64,000 nt of DNA from Gemmobacter fulvus. GTDB lineage: Bacteria > Pseudomonadota > Alphaproteobacteria > Rhodobacterales > Rhodobacteraceae. Below, one piece after another: positions 10,032 through 19,865 of this stretch. The notes under the pieces were generated by a model that saw only the letters and a program-made list of their open reading frames with translations, was not told where the DNA came from and made no database searches. The stretch spans positions 1,587,501 through 1,651,500 of the forward strand of contig NZ_CP076361.1 of NCBI RefSeq assembly GCF_018798885.1, read 5' to 3'. Position 1 is the stretch's first letter, and each line of letters begins with the position of its first letter. The position numbers were made by a program, and so were the translations under genes.

Positions 10032-10047
10032 GTGAACGTTCATTCAC
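10032..10047. promoter_or_regulatory. candidate TetR operator
   Basis: The perfect 10-base palindrome TGAACGTTCA (10033-10042), extended by an outer GTGAA/TTCAC pair, resembles operators bound by TetR/AcrR proteins that regulate RND pumps. It lies about 30 bases upstream of the preferred tetR start. Confidence 0.6.
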
Positions 10048-10168
10048 ACGGATGGCGAAACTTGTCCCTTCGGTCAAGTAAAACATGCTTTGCACATATG
10101 GTTTCAGGCCCGCGCCGGGCAATTTCTCCGCGCGAGCCGCACAAATGATACGCAAAAGGCAGAAAAGT

Positions 10169-11308
10169 TCAGCGCGCGCGCTGTTCGGCCCGCCGCCATG
10201 CCTCTTTTGACCAGGCCAAAGCCAACATCAGCAGAACCCCGGCAGAGATCACCGCCAGATCCAGCGCAAAGCTGGCGGGTAGCACGGTTTTGATGCCATT
10301 CGCCGTGTAGCACAGCACAACACCAAAGCCGAACACCGCCAGCCCATTGCGCCCCAGCAGGGCAAAGGGCGCGGCCAGCCGATGCGCGCAGGCCTGCCGC
10401 ACGGCGGGAAACGCGCTCAGCACATAGGCCAGCGCCAGCGCATGGGTCAGGCGCGGCCCCGACAGATAGGTCTTGTCAAAGGCCATCACGAACCACGGCA
10501 GGTTCAGCCGGTCCTGCACGAACCACAGCACATGGCCAAACTCGTCCTGAATCGCCGGGAACTGCGCCACCCCCAGCCCCACAAGCAGCCAGGCCACCGC
10601 CAGCGCCAGCAGATCGCGCCGGACCGGCACCAGCCGCTGCCCCTGCTTGAGCTTGATACCGATCAGCAGCCCCAGCACGAACAGCAATTGCCAGCTGAGC
10701 GGGTTGAAGAACCACCCACCCTTGTTGGGAAAGGCCGGAAAGTTGATCCAGAACCGGGCTACCAGCGCCCAGACCAGCACCGAAACCGCCATGGTGCGCA
10801 GCGGCCAGCGCAACGCCGACCACAACAGCACCGGCCCGGCAAACAGCAGCACGGCATAGAGCGGCAGAATATTCGCATAGCCCAACTGATGGGTCAGCAG
10901 CGGGATACCGATCATGTATTGCAGCGGCTTCTTGTAACTGGCGCTGACCACATTCTTCTGCATCATCTCGAACCCGCCGAACCACAGCGCGGTTGCGGCG
11001 GCGATGCCCACCGCGATGACGGTGGTGACGATATGAACCTGATACAGGGTCCAGACCCGCCGCCACATGCGCCCGGTGCCCGCCCAGTAAGGGCCCGGCC
11101 CGGCAAAGAACTTCGCATAGGCCAGAGCCGCCGCGATGCCCGACATCAGAACAAACCCCTCTGCCGCATCGGAAAACCCGAAATTGCGCGAGGTGAGGTT
11201 TTCAAACACGGTGCCGGGCGTGTGGTTGATGAAGATCATCACCAGGGCCAACCCGCGAAACACGTCCAGCCGCAGATCACGGGCAGAGGAGGCCTCAGGA
11301 TGCCGCAT
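10169..11308 (-). CDS. opgC: OpgC, periplasmic glucan succinyltransferase-like membrane protein
   Basis: A 379-residue polytopic membrane protein with about ten hydrophobic helices. The N-terminus RDLRLDVFRGLALVMIFINHTPG is the OpgC/acyltransferase-3-like signature, including the early arginine and histidine. OpgC adds succinyl groups to osmoregulated periplasmic glucans, making them anionic. It is last in the opgG-opgI-opgH-opgC run and its start overlaps the opgH stop by 14 bases. In R. sphaeroides opgGIH and opgC have been described as one operon; the order here is identical. Confidence 0.9.
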   Translation of the reverse strand: MRHPEASSARDLRLDVFRGLALVMIFINHTPGTVFENLTSRNFGFSDAAEGFVLMSGIAAALAYAKFFAGPGPYWAGTGRMWRRVWTLYQVHIVTTVIAVGIAAATALWFGGFEMMQKNVVSASYKKPLQYMIGIPLLTHQLGYANILPLYAVLLFAGPVLLWSALRWPLRTMAVSVLVWALVARFWINFPAFPNKGGWFFNPLSWQLLFVLGLLIGIKLKQGQRLVPVRRDLLALAVAWLLVGLGVAQFPAIQDEFGHVLWFVQDRLNLPWFVMAFDKTYLSGPRLTHALALAYVLSAFPAVRQACAHRLAAPFALLGRNGLAVFGFGVVLCYTANGIKTVLPASFALDLAVISAGVLLMLALAWSKEAWRRAEQRAR

Positions 11309-13091
11309 GAACGGCCTCCGGCACCAGCGAGATGTCCTTCATGGCGATCATGTCCCGTTCCCACAACGCCAGAATTTCCCGTTGCCGCCGCATCACCGGG
11401 GCTTCCTGCAAATCGGTGGGCGTCACGAACATGCCGCTTTGGGTCGGGCGGGATGACCAGCTGATGATCACCGGGGCCAGCATCATCGGCACCAGCACCG
11501 GCAGCATCCAGACCACCAGCCCGGGCGCCAGCATCCAGGTGCCGATCAGGCTCAGCACCCCGGTCGAGACCACCCAATGGCTTGCAGCCCAGGCCTCGGC
11601 CAGCGACAGCCGCGCATCACCGCGGTTGTTGGTGGGCCAGCCGCCATCGCGGCCCAGCAAAACCTGAAACACCGAGCGCGTCTGATAGGCCAGCAGCACG
11701 GGGGCGCTGATCGACGAAAACAGCAGCTCCGCCATCATCGACACAAACGCCCGCAGCGCACCACCAAAAGACTGCGCCCGCCCGCTCATCGCCGCATGCA
11801 GCGCCACGGCAAATTTCGGCAGGATCAGCAGGCCGAACACACCGATGGCCAGACCGATGGCCTTGGAGGTTTCCGCCTGCGGAAAGATCGGGAACGGCCA
11901 ATAGGGCTCGGGGAAATAGTCAGGGGCGGGGGCGAAGAACGGCGCGGCAATGCTGGCCAGCATGAAGCCGATCCAGAACAGCGGCGAGATATAGGCCATG
12001 ATGCCCTGAAAGAACACAAAGCGGCTCCAGGGCAGCAGGCCGGGGGCCAGCAGCAGCCGCGTATGCTGCAAATTGCCCTGACACCAGCGCCGGTCGCGTT
12101 TCGCGTGATCGACCAGATTTTCCGGCCCTTCTTCGAACGAACCGCCCAGATCGTCGTCCAGACGCACCCGCCAGCCCGCCCGCGCCAGCAGCGCCGCCTC
12201 CACATAGTCATGGCTCATGATATGGCCGCCAAAGGGCGGTTGCCCGGCCAGTTCCGGCAGGCCGCAGCTTTCGGCAAAGGCGCGCACCCGCACCATGGCG
12301 TTATGACCCCAGAACGGCCCGCTGCGGCCCTGCATCATCGCAAGGCCGCGCGCGAAGGCAGGCGAGTGGAAGGCCGCCGAAAACTGCATGGCCCGCCCGA
12401 AGCGCGTGCTGGCCCGCGTCACCACCGGCAGGGTTTGCAACAGGCCGATGTCCTGCTCTGCCTCCATCCGGCGCGCCATTTCGACGATTGTGGCACCTTC
12501 CATCAGGCTGTCGGCATCGAGGATCAGCGCAAGATCATAGGCTGCACCGGATTTCTGGATGAAATCCTCGATATTGCCGGCCTTCTTGCCCTTGTTGTCG
12601 GTGCGGCGACGATAGAACATCCGCCCTTCGGCAGCGCGGTCCTTCAGCAAGCGCAGGAACCACAGCCGTTCGCGGGCCGCAATCGCGTCATTGCGGGTAT
12701 CTGACAGGATGGCGATGTGGAACAGATGGCCATAGCCGGTGGCGTGCAGGCTTTCATCCATCGCCGATACGCGTGAAAACGTGGTCAGTGGATCCTCGTT
12801 ATACACCGGCACCAGCACGACGCAGCGCGCGGTCAGCGGCCCGGCCAGCGTCAAACGCGGCGGCTCGGCGCGCGTGGTCAGGCCCATCAGGCCCTGCACC
12901 GCCCCCCAAGCCAGCCACCAGGTTGAAATCAGGATCAGGACAGCCCGCAGGATATCAATGAAATCCAGCCCGTCCGCCCAGCCGAATTGCAGGAACAGCA
13001 TAAAGGCCCCAGCCCCTGCAATGAGGCTGAGCACAATCGCAACCCCGCGTGGCAGGGCGGCCGATCCGGCGCGCACCGCCGGGCTGGTCAT
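11295..13091 (-). CDS. opgH: OpgH, glucan biosynthesis glucosyltransferase
   Basis: A 598-residue inner-membrane family 2 glycosyltransferase that polymerises glucose from UDP-glucose for osmoregulated periplasmic glucans. Two N-terminal helices (residues 15-65) precede the catalytic domain, which has LVPVYNEDP, the metal-binding LILDADSLM near residue 195, a later acidic motif around HDYVEAALLARAG, and RDRRWCQGN, the Q..RW acceptor motif, near 345. Further helices follow. AGGAGATGTAATCAATG gives a strong ribosome-binding site that overlaps the end of opgI, so the two are coupled. Confidence 0.93.
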   Translation of the reverse strand: MTSPAVRAGSAALPRGVAIVLSLIAGAGAFMLFLQFGWADGLDFIDILRAVLILISTWWLAWGAVQGLMGLTTRAEPPRLTLAGPLTARCVVLVPVYNEDPLTTFSRVSAMDESLHATGYGHLFHIAILSDTRNDAIAARERLWFLRLLKDRAAEGRMFYRRRTDNKGKKAGNIEDFIQKSGAAYDLALILDADSLMEGATIVEMARRMEAEQDIGLLQTLPVVTRASTRFGRAMQFSAAFHSPAFARGLAMMQGRSGPFWGHNAMVRVRAFAESCGLPELAGQPPFGGHIMSHDYVEAALLARAGWRVRLDDDLGGSFEEGPENLVDHAKRDRRWCQGNLQHTRLLLAPGLLPWSRFVFFQGIMAYISPLFWIGFMLASIAAPFFAPAPDYFPEPYWPFPIFPQAETSKAIGLAIGVFGLLILPKFAVALHAAMSGRAQSFGGALRAFVSMMAELLFSSISAPVLLAYQTRSVFQVLLGRDGGWPTNNRGDARLSLAEAWAASHWVVSTGVLSLIGTWMLAPGLVVWMLPVLVPMMLAPVIISWSSRPTQSGMFVTPTDLQEAPVMRRQREILALWERDMIAMKDISLVPEAVHAAS

Positions 13092-13094
13092 TGA

Positions 13095-13274
13095 TTACAT
13101 CTCCTGACGCGGAGCCGTCATCAGATGAAGGCGCGTCAGCACAGCCCGCAGCCTGCCACGGTTGGCCGTTTCCAGGATCTGCTTGGGCATCACCATCGGC
13201 GCGGTGACCGGCGCCGCGATATCCTGCACGAGACGCTCGATCTCAGCGGCGGAAAGTGTCGTAATATTCTGCAT
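13095..13274 (-). CDS. opgI: OpgI, small protein of the periplasmic glucan operon
   Basis: A 59-codon frame fills the gap between opgG and opgH. Its ATG overlaps the opgG stop in a TGATG junction and its stop lies three bases before the opgH start, so it is tightly coupled on both sides. The protein is soluble and helical (SAAEIERLVQDI, QILETANRGRLRAVLTRL), with no signal peptide or membrane segment. An alternative ATG at 13289 would overlap opgG by 16 bases. R. sphaeroides carries a small opgI at the same position, which is the basis for the name; its biochemical role is not known to me. Confidence 0.75.
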   Translation of the reverse strand: MQNITTLSAAEIERLVQDIAAPVTAPMVMPKQILETANRGRLRAVLTRLHLMTAPRQEM

Positions 13275-14884
13275 CACGCGTTGATCCACTGATAGAGCCA
13301 GGTTTCAGAAAGCTTGCGTCCATAACCCGCAACATGGGCAACAAGTTCCACAGTCGCCCCCGCTTCAGCCCGCACATCGACGACAAGCCGCCAGATGTCG
13401 GTGCCCCAGACCCGCTGGAAGCTTTGCGAAATGATGTCGCCGTTATGCACCGTCAGCATCGGTTCGATCTCGGCATCGGCGGGCAGCGGTTGCAGCGGCC
13501 CCCCGGTGAAATCGACCACGAACTTGCGGGTGTTTTCGGCGCTTTCCACGCCCGAGACGCCACCGGCCCCCGAACGGGTTTCAAACACATAGCCGATATC
13601 CATGCGATCTTCGGGCGGCAGATTGCCCCAGCGCAGGCGATAGGCGAACTCTCGCGTGTCACCCGCCTTCACGGCCCCCTCCGGCGTCCAGAAGGCGACG
13701 ATATTGTCATTCACCTCCAGCTCGGACGGGATTTCGACCAGCCGCACGATGCCCTTGCCCCAATCCCCGATCGGCTCCACCTCCAGCGAGGGGCGGCGTT
13801 CGTAATGCGCTTCCGCATCCTGATAGCTGTTGAACTCGCGGTCACGCTGATGCAGGCCAAAAGCCTTCGGGCTGGTTTCGCCGAAATGCGACCCGGCCAG
13901 ACGCGGCGGATTATTCAGCGGCCGCCACAGCACATCGCCATCGGTGCGCGTGATGCGCAGGCCGTTGCTGTCATGCACATTCGGGCGGTAGTCATCGAAT
14001 TCGGACCGGTTCTTTTCCGAGAACAGATACATCGAGGTCAGCGGCGCAATGCCAAGCTGTGCCACATCGGCGCGGAAGAACAGACGCGCTGTCACCTCCA
14101 TCACCGTCTCTTCGCCGGGGCGGATCACAAAGCGGTAAGCGCCGGTGACGCTCGGCCCTTCCAGCGCGGCGTGAACCGTGATGTCGCGTGCGCCGGGCAC
14201 CGGACGGTCGACCCAGAACGCCGAAAACCGCGGAAACTCTTCGGCCTGATCGCTGGCGGTGTTGAGCGCGAGCCCGCGCGCAGAAATGCCATAGCCGCTG
14301 CCCTGCCCCAGTGCGCGGAAATAGCTTGCGCCCAGAAAGGCCACAACCTCATCCATTACATCCAGCCGGTTCAGCGGATAATGCAGGCGGAACCCGGCCA
14401 GCCCCGGAACAGGTTCGCCCGCAGGCACCTTGTTCTTCAGCTCGTTCAGGAATTCGAAATCATCGGTGGTGAAGCCCATGGAGGTCGCAAGACCGTCCTT
14501 CACCTCGTACATCTTCACTGGCTCGCCGAACAGCCAGCCCATCGGGAAGGCGTGCAGCTGGAACTGGCTGTCCTTCTCCTCGCTCCAGCGGGCGTGATCG
14601 GGCCGATAGCGGATCAGGCGATAATCGTCATAGGTCAGCTCGGCAAAAAATCCGCTGATCTTTTCCGGCGCGGCATAGGGCTGCCCGGCCTTGGCCTTCA
14701 TCGCCTGCGTCAGCAGATCGAAGGAAAATTGCTGCGGCGCAGCAGGCGCCGCCTGTGCCGGAGCCTCTTGCGCAAAAGCAACACCCCGCCCGCCGCCAAA
14801 CGCAGCCAGAGCGAAAGCGGATGTCGCCGCGAGAATCACAGCGCGGCGAGACAGGGCAGACACGGCATTCGGGCCGAGAGACAT
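13274..14884 (-). CDS. opgG: OpgG, periplasmic glucan biosynthesis protein
   Basis: A 536-residue periplasmic protein of the MdoG/OpgG family, needed to build the branched glucan backbone. The N-terminus contains SRRAVILAATSAFALAAFGGG, a twin-arginine-type signal ending near AFAQEA. Family segments include FFAELTYDDYRLIRYRPDHA, GFRLHYPLNRLDVMDEV, ASYFRALGQGSGYGISARGLA and MYLFSEKNRSEFDDYRPNVHDSNGL. It is the promoter-proximal gene of opgGIHC, and its stop overlaps the opgI start. The Tat-like signal is closer to OpgD than to classical Sec-exported OpgG, but operon position supports OpgG. Confidence 0.92.
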   Translation of the reverse strand: MSLGPNAVSALSRRAVILAATSAFALAAFGGGRGVAFAQEAPAQAAPAAPQQFSFDLLTQAMKAKAGQPYAAPEKISGFFAELTYDDYRLIRYRPDHARWSEEKDSQFQLHAFPMGWLFGEPVKMYEVKDGLATSMGFTTDDFEFLNELKNKVPAGEPVPGLAGFRLHYPLNRLDVMDEVVAFLGASYFRALGQGSGYGISARGLALNTASDQAEEFPRFSAFWVDRPVPGARDITVHAALEGPSVTGAYRFVIRPGEETVMEVTARLFFRADVAQLGIAPLTSMYLFSEKNRSEFDDYRPNVHDSNGLRITRTDGDVLWRPLNNPPRLAGSHFGETSPKAFGLHQRDREFNSYQDAEAHYERRPSLEVEPIGDWGKGIVRLVEIPSELEVNDNIVAFWTPEGAVKAGDTREFAYRLRWGNLPPEDRMDIGYVFETRSGAGGVSGVESAENTRKFVVDFTGGPLQPLPADAEIEPMLTVHNGDIISQSFQRVWGTDIWRLVVDVRAEAGATVELVAHVAGYGRKLSETWLYQWINA

Positions 14885-14936
14885 GGCATAAAATCCAGTA
14901 TTTATGGGCTGGCGGACGCGAGCCCCTTTTCGCGCT

Positions 14937-14966
14937 CCTATATCGGTCGCGGGGGTCGCTTTGCAA
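14937..14966 (-). promoter_or_regulatory. candidate sigma70-type promoter of opgGIHC
   Basis: On the reverse strand TTGCAA (14961-14966) is followed after 16 bases by GATATA (or after 18 by TATAGG). The elements sit 53-82 bases before the opgG ATG. No osmotic control site is recognised. Confidence 0.4.
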
Positions 14967-15093
14967 GATCGGCTGCACGCTTCGTGAGCCGGTCAGCGTG
15001 AATCTGCCCGCCTGTTGCGCAACCGCCAGAGCAGCTGTTGCAAGCTTGCGCATTTCGCAGGCGCAGCACAAGATTCTTGCTGGCAGAAAGGGC

Positions 15094-16152
15094 TTAGCCG
15101 GGCATGATCCACCGCGCGCCCAGCTTGGCCAAAGCCACACTCAGCACGATGCGGGCGACGTGATGCACCGTCACGAAAACGATTCCCATCTGAAGGCTCA
15201 GCGCGATCAGGCTCATCTCGGCCAGACCGCCCGGCGCAAAGGCCAGAAACACCGCCGTCACCGGCTCTCCGGTGATTTTCGCCATCGCCAGACCAAAACC
15301 GAAGGCCAACAGCAAAGCCACAGCCACATTGCCACTCGCCAGCGCAAAGCCACGCCGCAGCAAAGCCCCATTCATGCCGATAAACCGCGCGCCCAAGCCG
15401 GTGCCAACCACGATCTGCGTCAACGCCACGGCCCAGCCGGGCGGCACCCCTTCGGCCCAGCCCAACAGATGCACACAGGCCGAGGCCGCCATCGGCCCGG
15501 TCATCGGCGCGGCAGGCAGATGCAGCAGCCGCCCGACCCAGAAGCCGATACAGCCCGCCGCGATCAGCACCAGCGCATCCGCCGGATCCAGTGCCACCTT
15601 GGCCGCCAACGTGGCGCCAGAGGCCGAGCCGACGGCATGGCCGGTCAGCACCAGAAAGATCAGCGGCACCGCAACAATGGTCAGAATCAGCCGCAGGAAT
15701 TGCAGCAGCACCAACATGCGCACATCCGCGCCCGCCTCTTCCCCCAGCGCCACGCTTTCAATCAGGCCACCCGGCACCGCCCCGAAAAACGCCTCCGGCT
15801 TGGGCAATCCGCCCAGACGATAGATGGCATAGCCCGACAGATGCGCCAGCGGGATGTAAAGGCACAGCGCCAGCAGGCTCGGCCACCAGCCCGGCATCTG
15901 CGCCACCACTTCGGGCGTGAAGGCACCGCCGATGCCAACCCCGATCACCGGCACGAAAAACAGACGCAACTGCTGTGGAAATTCGATGGAAGCGCCGCCA
16001 AGCCTGCCGCCGCGCGCCGCCACCACGCCAACCGCAACCATCGCCCCCAGCAAGACGCCCAGCGGCACCCCGGCCAACCAGCCCGCCGCACCGCCCAATC
16101 CCCCCAACGCCAAGGCGAATGCGGGGCCTCTCACCCTGTGCCAGAGGCTCAT
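15094..16152 (-). CDS. AbrB family membrane transporter
   Basis: A 352-residue integral membrane protein with about ten helices and an internal repeat, matching the AbrB/'ammonia monooxygenase' (Gcw_chp) family. Both halves carry the family pattern of Gly/Pro-rich helices, for example ALGGLGGAAGWLAGVPLGVLLGAMVAVG at residues 15-42 and LIALSLQMGIVFVTVHHVARI near the C-terminus. The family is predicted to transport small molecules and the name AbrB is historical. It lies 10 bases downstream of the slyX-like gene on the same strand. Confidence 0.82.
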   Translation of the reverse strand: MSLWHRVRGPAFALALGGLGGAAGWLAGVPLGVLLGAMVAVGVVAARGGRLGGASIEFPQQLRLFFVPVIGVGIGGAFTPEVVAQMPGWWPSLLALCLYIPLAHLSGYAIYRLGGLPKPEAFFGAVPGGLIESVALGEEAGADVRMLVLLQFLRLILTIVAVPLIFLVLTGHAVGSASGATLAAKVALDPADALVLIAAGCIGFWVGRLLHLPAAPMTGPMAASACVHLLGWAEGVPPGWAVALTQIVVGTGLGARFIGMNGALLRRGFALASGNVAVALLLAFGFGLAMAKITGEPVTAVFLAFAPGGLAEMSLIALSLQMGIVFVTVHHVARIVLSVALAKLGARWIMPG

Positions 16153-16162
16153 CCGATCCGCC

Positions 16163-16363
16163 TCACCAATGCGGCGGCCGCTGATCCGCCAGCGGGATCG
16201 TGTTGCCCATTGCCTCGCGTTCGGCTTCGCGCTCCATCAACATACCGACGCGCCGGGCCAGACGTTCCAGCTCGCGGGCTTGCCCTGCCACCACGTCAGA
16301 CAGCTCTTCCACCGCTTTCACCAGATGGGCAATCTGCTCTTCCGCTGCCGTGATCCGTTCCAT
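16163..16363 (-). CDS. slyX: SlyX family protein
   Basis: A 66-residue protein, nearly all coiled coil: ITAAEEQIAHLVKAVEELSDVV followed by LERLARRVGMLME, then the short proline-containing tail DQRPPHW that closes SlyX proteins. Function is unknown; SlyX was named for linkage to slyD in enteric bacteria. The ATG at 16363 fits the family start. Upstream frame continuation is antisense to hisS and was excluded. Confidence 0.8.
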   Translation of the reverse strand: MERITAAEEQIAHLVKAVEELSDVVAGQARELERLARRVGMLMEREAEREAMGNTIPLADQRPPHW

Positions 16364-16435
16364 TGCATCTCCACATGGCTTGTCCCGAAGGCCCCCATCC
16401 GCTAAGGCAGGCCCGATTAGATGCGAGGCTTCCCC

Positions 16436-17923
16436 ATGTCGAAGGACAAACCCGCCCGCCGCCCCAAGGCCGAACCGCCCAAAGGCTTCCGCGACTATTT
16501 CGGTGCGGATGTCACCGAACGCAAGGCAATGCTGGATCAGATTGCCGGGGTTTACCATGCCTACGGTTTTGATCCGCTGGAAACCAGTGCGGTTGAAACG
16601 GTCGAGGCTTTGGGCAAGTTCCTGCCGGATGTCGACCGCCCGAACGAAGGTGTGTTCGGCTGGCAGGACGAGGACGACCAGTGGCTGGCCCTGCGCTATG
16701 ACCTGACGGCCCCGCTGGCGCGGGTGGCCGCACAGTTCCGCAATGATCTGCCCTCACCCTATCGGCGCTATGCCATGGGGCCGGTCTGGCGCAATGAAAA
16801 GCCGGGACCGGGGCGGTTCCGTCAATTCTATCAATGCGATGCCGATACGGTGGGCAGTGCCACCGTGGCCGCGGATGCCGAAATCTGCGCCATGCTGTCG
16901 GACGCGCTGGAAATCGTGGGCATTCCGCGCGGCGATTACATCGTGCGGGTCAACAACCGCAAGGTTCTGAACGGCGTGATGGAAGTGGCCGGGGTTCTGG
17001 ATCCCTCGGATGCCAGCCGGTTCGAGGCCGAGCGCGGCATCGTGCTGCGCGCCATCGACAAGATCGACCGGCTGGGCGACGCGGGTGTGCGCGCACTGCT
17101 TGGTGCGGGCCGCAAGGATGAGAGCGGCGATTTCACCAAGGGTGCGGGCCTTTCGGACGAACAGGCCGAGGTCGTGATGGCCTTCATGGCCGCCAAGCGC
17201 GACACGGGGGCGGCCACCGCCGCCCGGCTGCGCGATCTTGTCGGGGCCTCCACCGTCGGGCTGGAAGGCGTGACAGAGCTGGAAACCATGGCCGAACTGC
17301 TGGAAGCGCAGGGCTATGGCGCGGACCGGATCGTGGTCGACCCCGGCGTGGTGCGCGGGCTTGGCTATTACACCGGCCCGGTGTTCGAGGCCGAGCTGAC
17401 CTTTGAAATCCTGGATGAAAAGGGACGCAAACGGCAATTCGGCAGCGTGGCCGGCGGCGGGCGCTATGACGATCTGGTCAAGCGCTTCACCGGCCAGAGC
17501 GTGCCTGCCACCGGCGTGTCCATCGGCGTCGACCGCCTGCTGGCGGCACTGCGCGCCAAGGGCCGCGCCGGGCAGGCCGCTGTCGGCCCGGTCATCGTGA
17601 CGGTGATGGACCGCGACCGCATGGCTGATTACATGGTCATCGTCGGAGAGCTGCGCCGCGCGGGCATCCGCGCCGAAATGTATCTGGGGAACCCGAAGAA
17701 CTTCGGCAACCAGTTGAAATATGCCGATAAACGCCAATCCCCCGTCGCCGTGATCCAGGGCGGGGACGAGGCAGCCAAGGGCACGGTTGTGCTGAAAGAC
17801 CTGATCCTTGGCGCGAAAATCGCCGAAGGCGCATCGCTGGAAGAATGGAAATCGCGCCCGGCTCAGGTCGAAGTGTCGCGCGCCGATCTGATCCCCGCGC
17901 TGCGCCGGATGCTGGATCAATGA
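16436..17923 (+). CDS. hisS: histidyl-tRNA synthetase
   Basis: A 495-residue class II synthetase that charges tRNA-His. Motif 1 region [17 protein letters not shown], motif 2 with [23 protein letters not shown] (around residues 120-142), the histidine-binding [14 protein letters not shown] near 310 and motif 3 [15 protein letters not shown] near 360 are present, with a C-terminal anticodon-binding domain. I chose the ATG at 16436 with CGAGG ahead of it; an ATG 15 bases upstream is possible. It heads an operon with hisZ and hisG through ATGA overlaps, linking histidine charging and synthesis genes. Confidence 0.95.
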   Translation: MSKDKPARRPKAEPPKGFRDYFGADVTERKAMLDQIAGVYHAYGFDPLETSAVETVEALGKFLPDVDRPNEGVFGWQDEDDQWLALRYDLTAPLARVAAQFRNDLPSPYRRYAMGPVWRNEKPGPGRFRQFYQCDADTVGSATVAADAEICAMLSDALEIVGIPRGDYIVRVNNRKVLNGVMEVAGVLDPSDASRFEAERGIVLRAIDKIDRLGDAGVRALLGAGRKDESGDFTKGAGLSDEQAEVVMAFMAAKRDTGAATAARLRDLVGASTVGLEGVTELETMAELLEAQGYGADRIVVDPGVVRGLGYYTGPVFEAELTFEILDEKGRKRQFGSVAGGGRYDDLVKRFTGQSVPATGVSIGVDRLLAALRAKGRAGQAAVGPVIVTVMDRDRMADYMVIVGELRRAGIRAEMYLGNPKNFGNQLKYADKRQSPVAVIQGGDEAAKGTVVLKDLILGAKIAEGASLEEWKSRPAQVEVSRADLIPALRRMLDQ

Positions 17924-19029
17924 CCGTGACGCCCGCGATCCGGGCCGAGGCCGAGGCGCTGTTTGCCGCGTTCCGCGCGACCGGTGCCCTTCCGGTCGAG
18001 GCTGATATTCTGCAACCCGCTGGCACCCTGCTGGATCTCTATGGCGAAGATATCCGCGCCCGTGCTTATATCACGCAAGACCCGCTGCGCGGCGAAATGG
18101 TGCTGCGGCCCGATTTCACCGTGCCCGTGGTGCAGGCGCATATGGCCCATGGGGCCGACCCGGCCCGATACACCTATATGGGCGAAGTGTTTCGCAAACA
18201 GGATCACATCGGCCCCCGCGCGTCGGAATATCTGCAAGTCGGGTTCGAGATGTTCGACCGCGACGCGCCCGAGGCCGATGCAGAGGTTTTTGCCCTGTTC
18301 TCGCGCCTGCTGGCCCCTTTGGGACTGCGCGCCGCGACCGGGGATATCGGCATTCTTCTGGCGGCGATTGAGGGCCTGTCCACCACCGAGCGGCGCAAGG
18401 CGGCCCTGCGGCGGCATGTCTGGCGGCCCCGCCGATTCCGCGCCCTGCTGGATCGGTTCTCGGGCCGTGCGCCCATGGCCGAGGCGCGCAGCCGCCTGCT
18501 GGCACATCTTGGATCCCGCCCCGCCGCCGCCCTGATGGAAGCGGCAGGCCCCCGGATCGGGCTGCGCAGCGCCGATGAAATCGCGGCGCGGGCCGAAGCG
18601 CTTTTGGCAGATTCCACCACGGCCCCGATCGCAGCCCCCGAAGCGGCGCTGCTCTATGATCTGCTCGGCCTGTCTGCCCCCGCCGAAGCAGCCCTGATGC
18701 ACCTGCGCGGGATTGAGTCCCTGATGCCCGCCATCTCCCCGGCGGTTGATCGCTTTGCCAGCCGTCTTTCGGCGCTGCGCAGCCGGGGGATCGACACCGG
18801 CAATCTGCCGTTCGAGGCGAGTCTGGGCCGGACCACCTTGGAATATTATGACGGCTTCGTCTTTTCCTTCCATGCCGGGGATCAGGGGGCCGAGGCGATG
18901 CCACCAGTCGCATCGGGCGGGCGATATGATGCCCTGACAGCCATTCTCGGCCAAGGCCGATCCATCCCTGCGGTGGGCGGCATCGTGCGCCCTGCCCTTG
19001 TCGCCCAGTTGAAAGGCCAAGACGCATGA
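17920..19029 (+). CDS. hisZ: ATP phosphoribosyltransferase regulatory subunit
   Basis: A 369-residue HisRS paralogue without aminoacylation function. It resembles the HisS catalytic core ([64 protein letters not shown]) but lacks the anticodon-binding domain. HisZ assembles with short-form HisG into an octamer, supplying allosteric histidine feedback for the first step of histidine synthesis. It overlaps hisS by ATGA at its start and hisG by ATGA at its end, which should favour balanced synthesis of the two subunits. Confidence 0.93.
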   Translation: MTVTPAIRAEAEALFAAFRATGALPVEADILQPAGTLLDLYGEDIRARAYITQDPLRGEMVLRPDFTVPVVQAHMAHGADPARYTYMGEVFRKQDHIGPRASEYLQVGFEMFDRDAPEADAEVFALFSRLLAPLGLRAATGDIGILLAAIEGLSTTERRKAALRRHVWRPRRFRALLDRFSGRAPMAEARSRLLAHLGSRPAAALMEAAGPRIGLRSADEIAARAEALLADSTTAPIAAPEAALLYDLLGLSAPAEAALMHLRGIESLMPAISPAVDRFASRLSALRSRGIDTGNLPFEASLGRTTLEYYDGFVFSFHAGDQGAEAMPPVASGGRYDALTAILGQGRSIPAVGGIVRPALVAQLKGQDA

Positions 19030-19733
19030 GCCTGAAGATCGGCGTGCCGTCCAAGGGGCGGCTGATGGAAAAGACATTCGAATGGTTCGGCGCGCGCGGC
19101 ATCGCCATGCGCCAAAGCGGGGCCGAGCGGGAATATTCCGGCGCGGTCGACGGGATCACCGGGGTCGAATTGGTGATGCTGTCGGCGGGTGAAATTCCGC
19201 GCGAACTGGCGGCGGGGCGTGTTCACCTTGGCGTGACCGGCTCTGATCTGGTCCGCGACAAGCTGGCCGACTGGGACAAACAGGTGGCCGAGCTTGCGCC
19301 ACTTGGCTTTGGCCATGCCGACCTGATTCTGGCCGTGCCCGCCTGCTGGATTGATGTCGAAAGCCTGGACGATCTGGATGCCGCCGCCAGCGCCTTTCGC
19401 GCCAGGCACGGCTTCCGCCTGCGTATCGCCACCAAATACCATCGTCTGGTGCGCGATTTCCTCACCGAACAGGGCGTTGCGGATTATCAGCTGGTCGACA
19501 GTCAGGGCGCGACCGAAGGTACGGTGAAGAACCTGACCGCCGAGGCGATTGCCGATATCACCTCCACCGGCGAAACCCTGCGCGCGAACCATCTGAAGAT
19601 ACTCGCTGATTCGGTGGTTCACCGCAGTCAGGCCACGCTGTTTCTTGCCCGCGCCGCCGATTGGGGCGCTGCTGACCGCGCGACGCTGGCGGAACTGACG
19701 CGCATACTCGCCCTGACCACCCCTGATCTGTAA
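19026..19733 (+). CDS. hisG: ATP phosphoribosyltransferase catalytic subunit (short form)
   Basis: A 235-residue short-form HisG, which condenses ATP and PRPP to phosphoribosyl-ATP, the committed step of histidine synthesis. IGVPSKGRLMEKTFEWF is the conserved start, VTGSDLVRDKL (about residue 75) and the PRPP-binding segment around DSQGATEGTVKNLTAEAIADITSTGETL (about 157-184) are typical. It lacks the C-terminal regulatory domain of long HisG, which fits the hisZ gene immediately upstream. Confidence 0.95.
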   Translation: MSLKIGVPSKGRLMEKTFEWFGARGIAMRQSGAEREYSGAVDGITGVELVMLSAGEIPRELAAGRVHLGVTGSDLVRDKLADWDKQVAELAPLGFGHADLILAVPACWIDVESLDDLDAAASAFRARHGFRLRIATKYHRLVRDFLTEQGVADYQLVDSQGATEGTVKNLTAEAIADITSTGETLRANHLKILADSVVHRSQATLFLARAADWGAADRATLAELTRILALTTPDL

Positions 19734-19865
19734 GAACAGGGCAACGAACGCGGCAAGAAGAAACAGGATCGCACGCAAGACAGGCACCCTCCCTCAGGAC
19801 TGCCCCATTAAGCCTGCAAAAGGTTAAGGCCGGGTTGCTGCGCGCGCCTTATACGCAGCAAAACC

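Noticed and set aside
19700-19787. Hydrophobic peptide start (MPVLRAILFLLAAFVALFL) on the reverse strand beyond hisG
   Set aside because: It looks like a small membrane peptide, but the frame runs on without stop into antisense hisG and has no clear end or ribosome-binding site.
19808-19828. CtrA site (TTAA-N7-TTAA)
   Set aside because: The two TTAA units near 19809 and 19825 are 12 bases apart, not 7.
19832-19862. GCTGCG/CGCAGC hairpin as terminator of the DUF1489 gene
   Set aside because: The loop is long and there is no proper U-run on the reverse strand; too weak to list.
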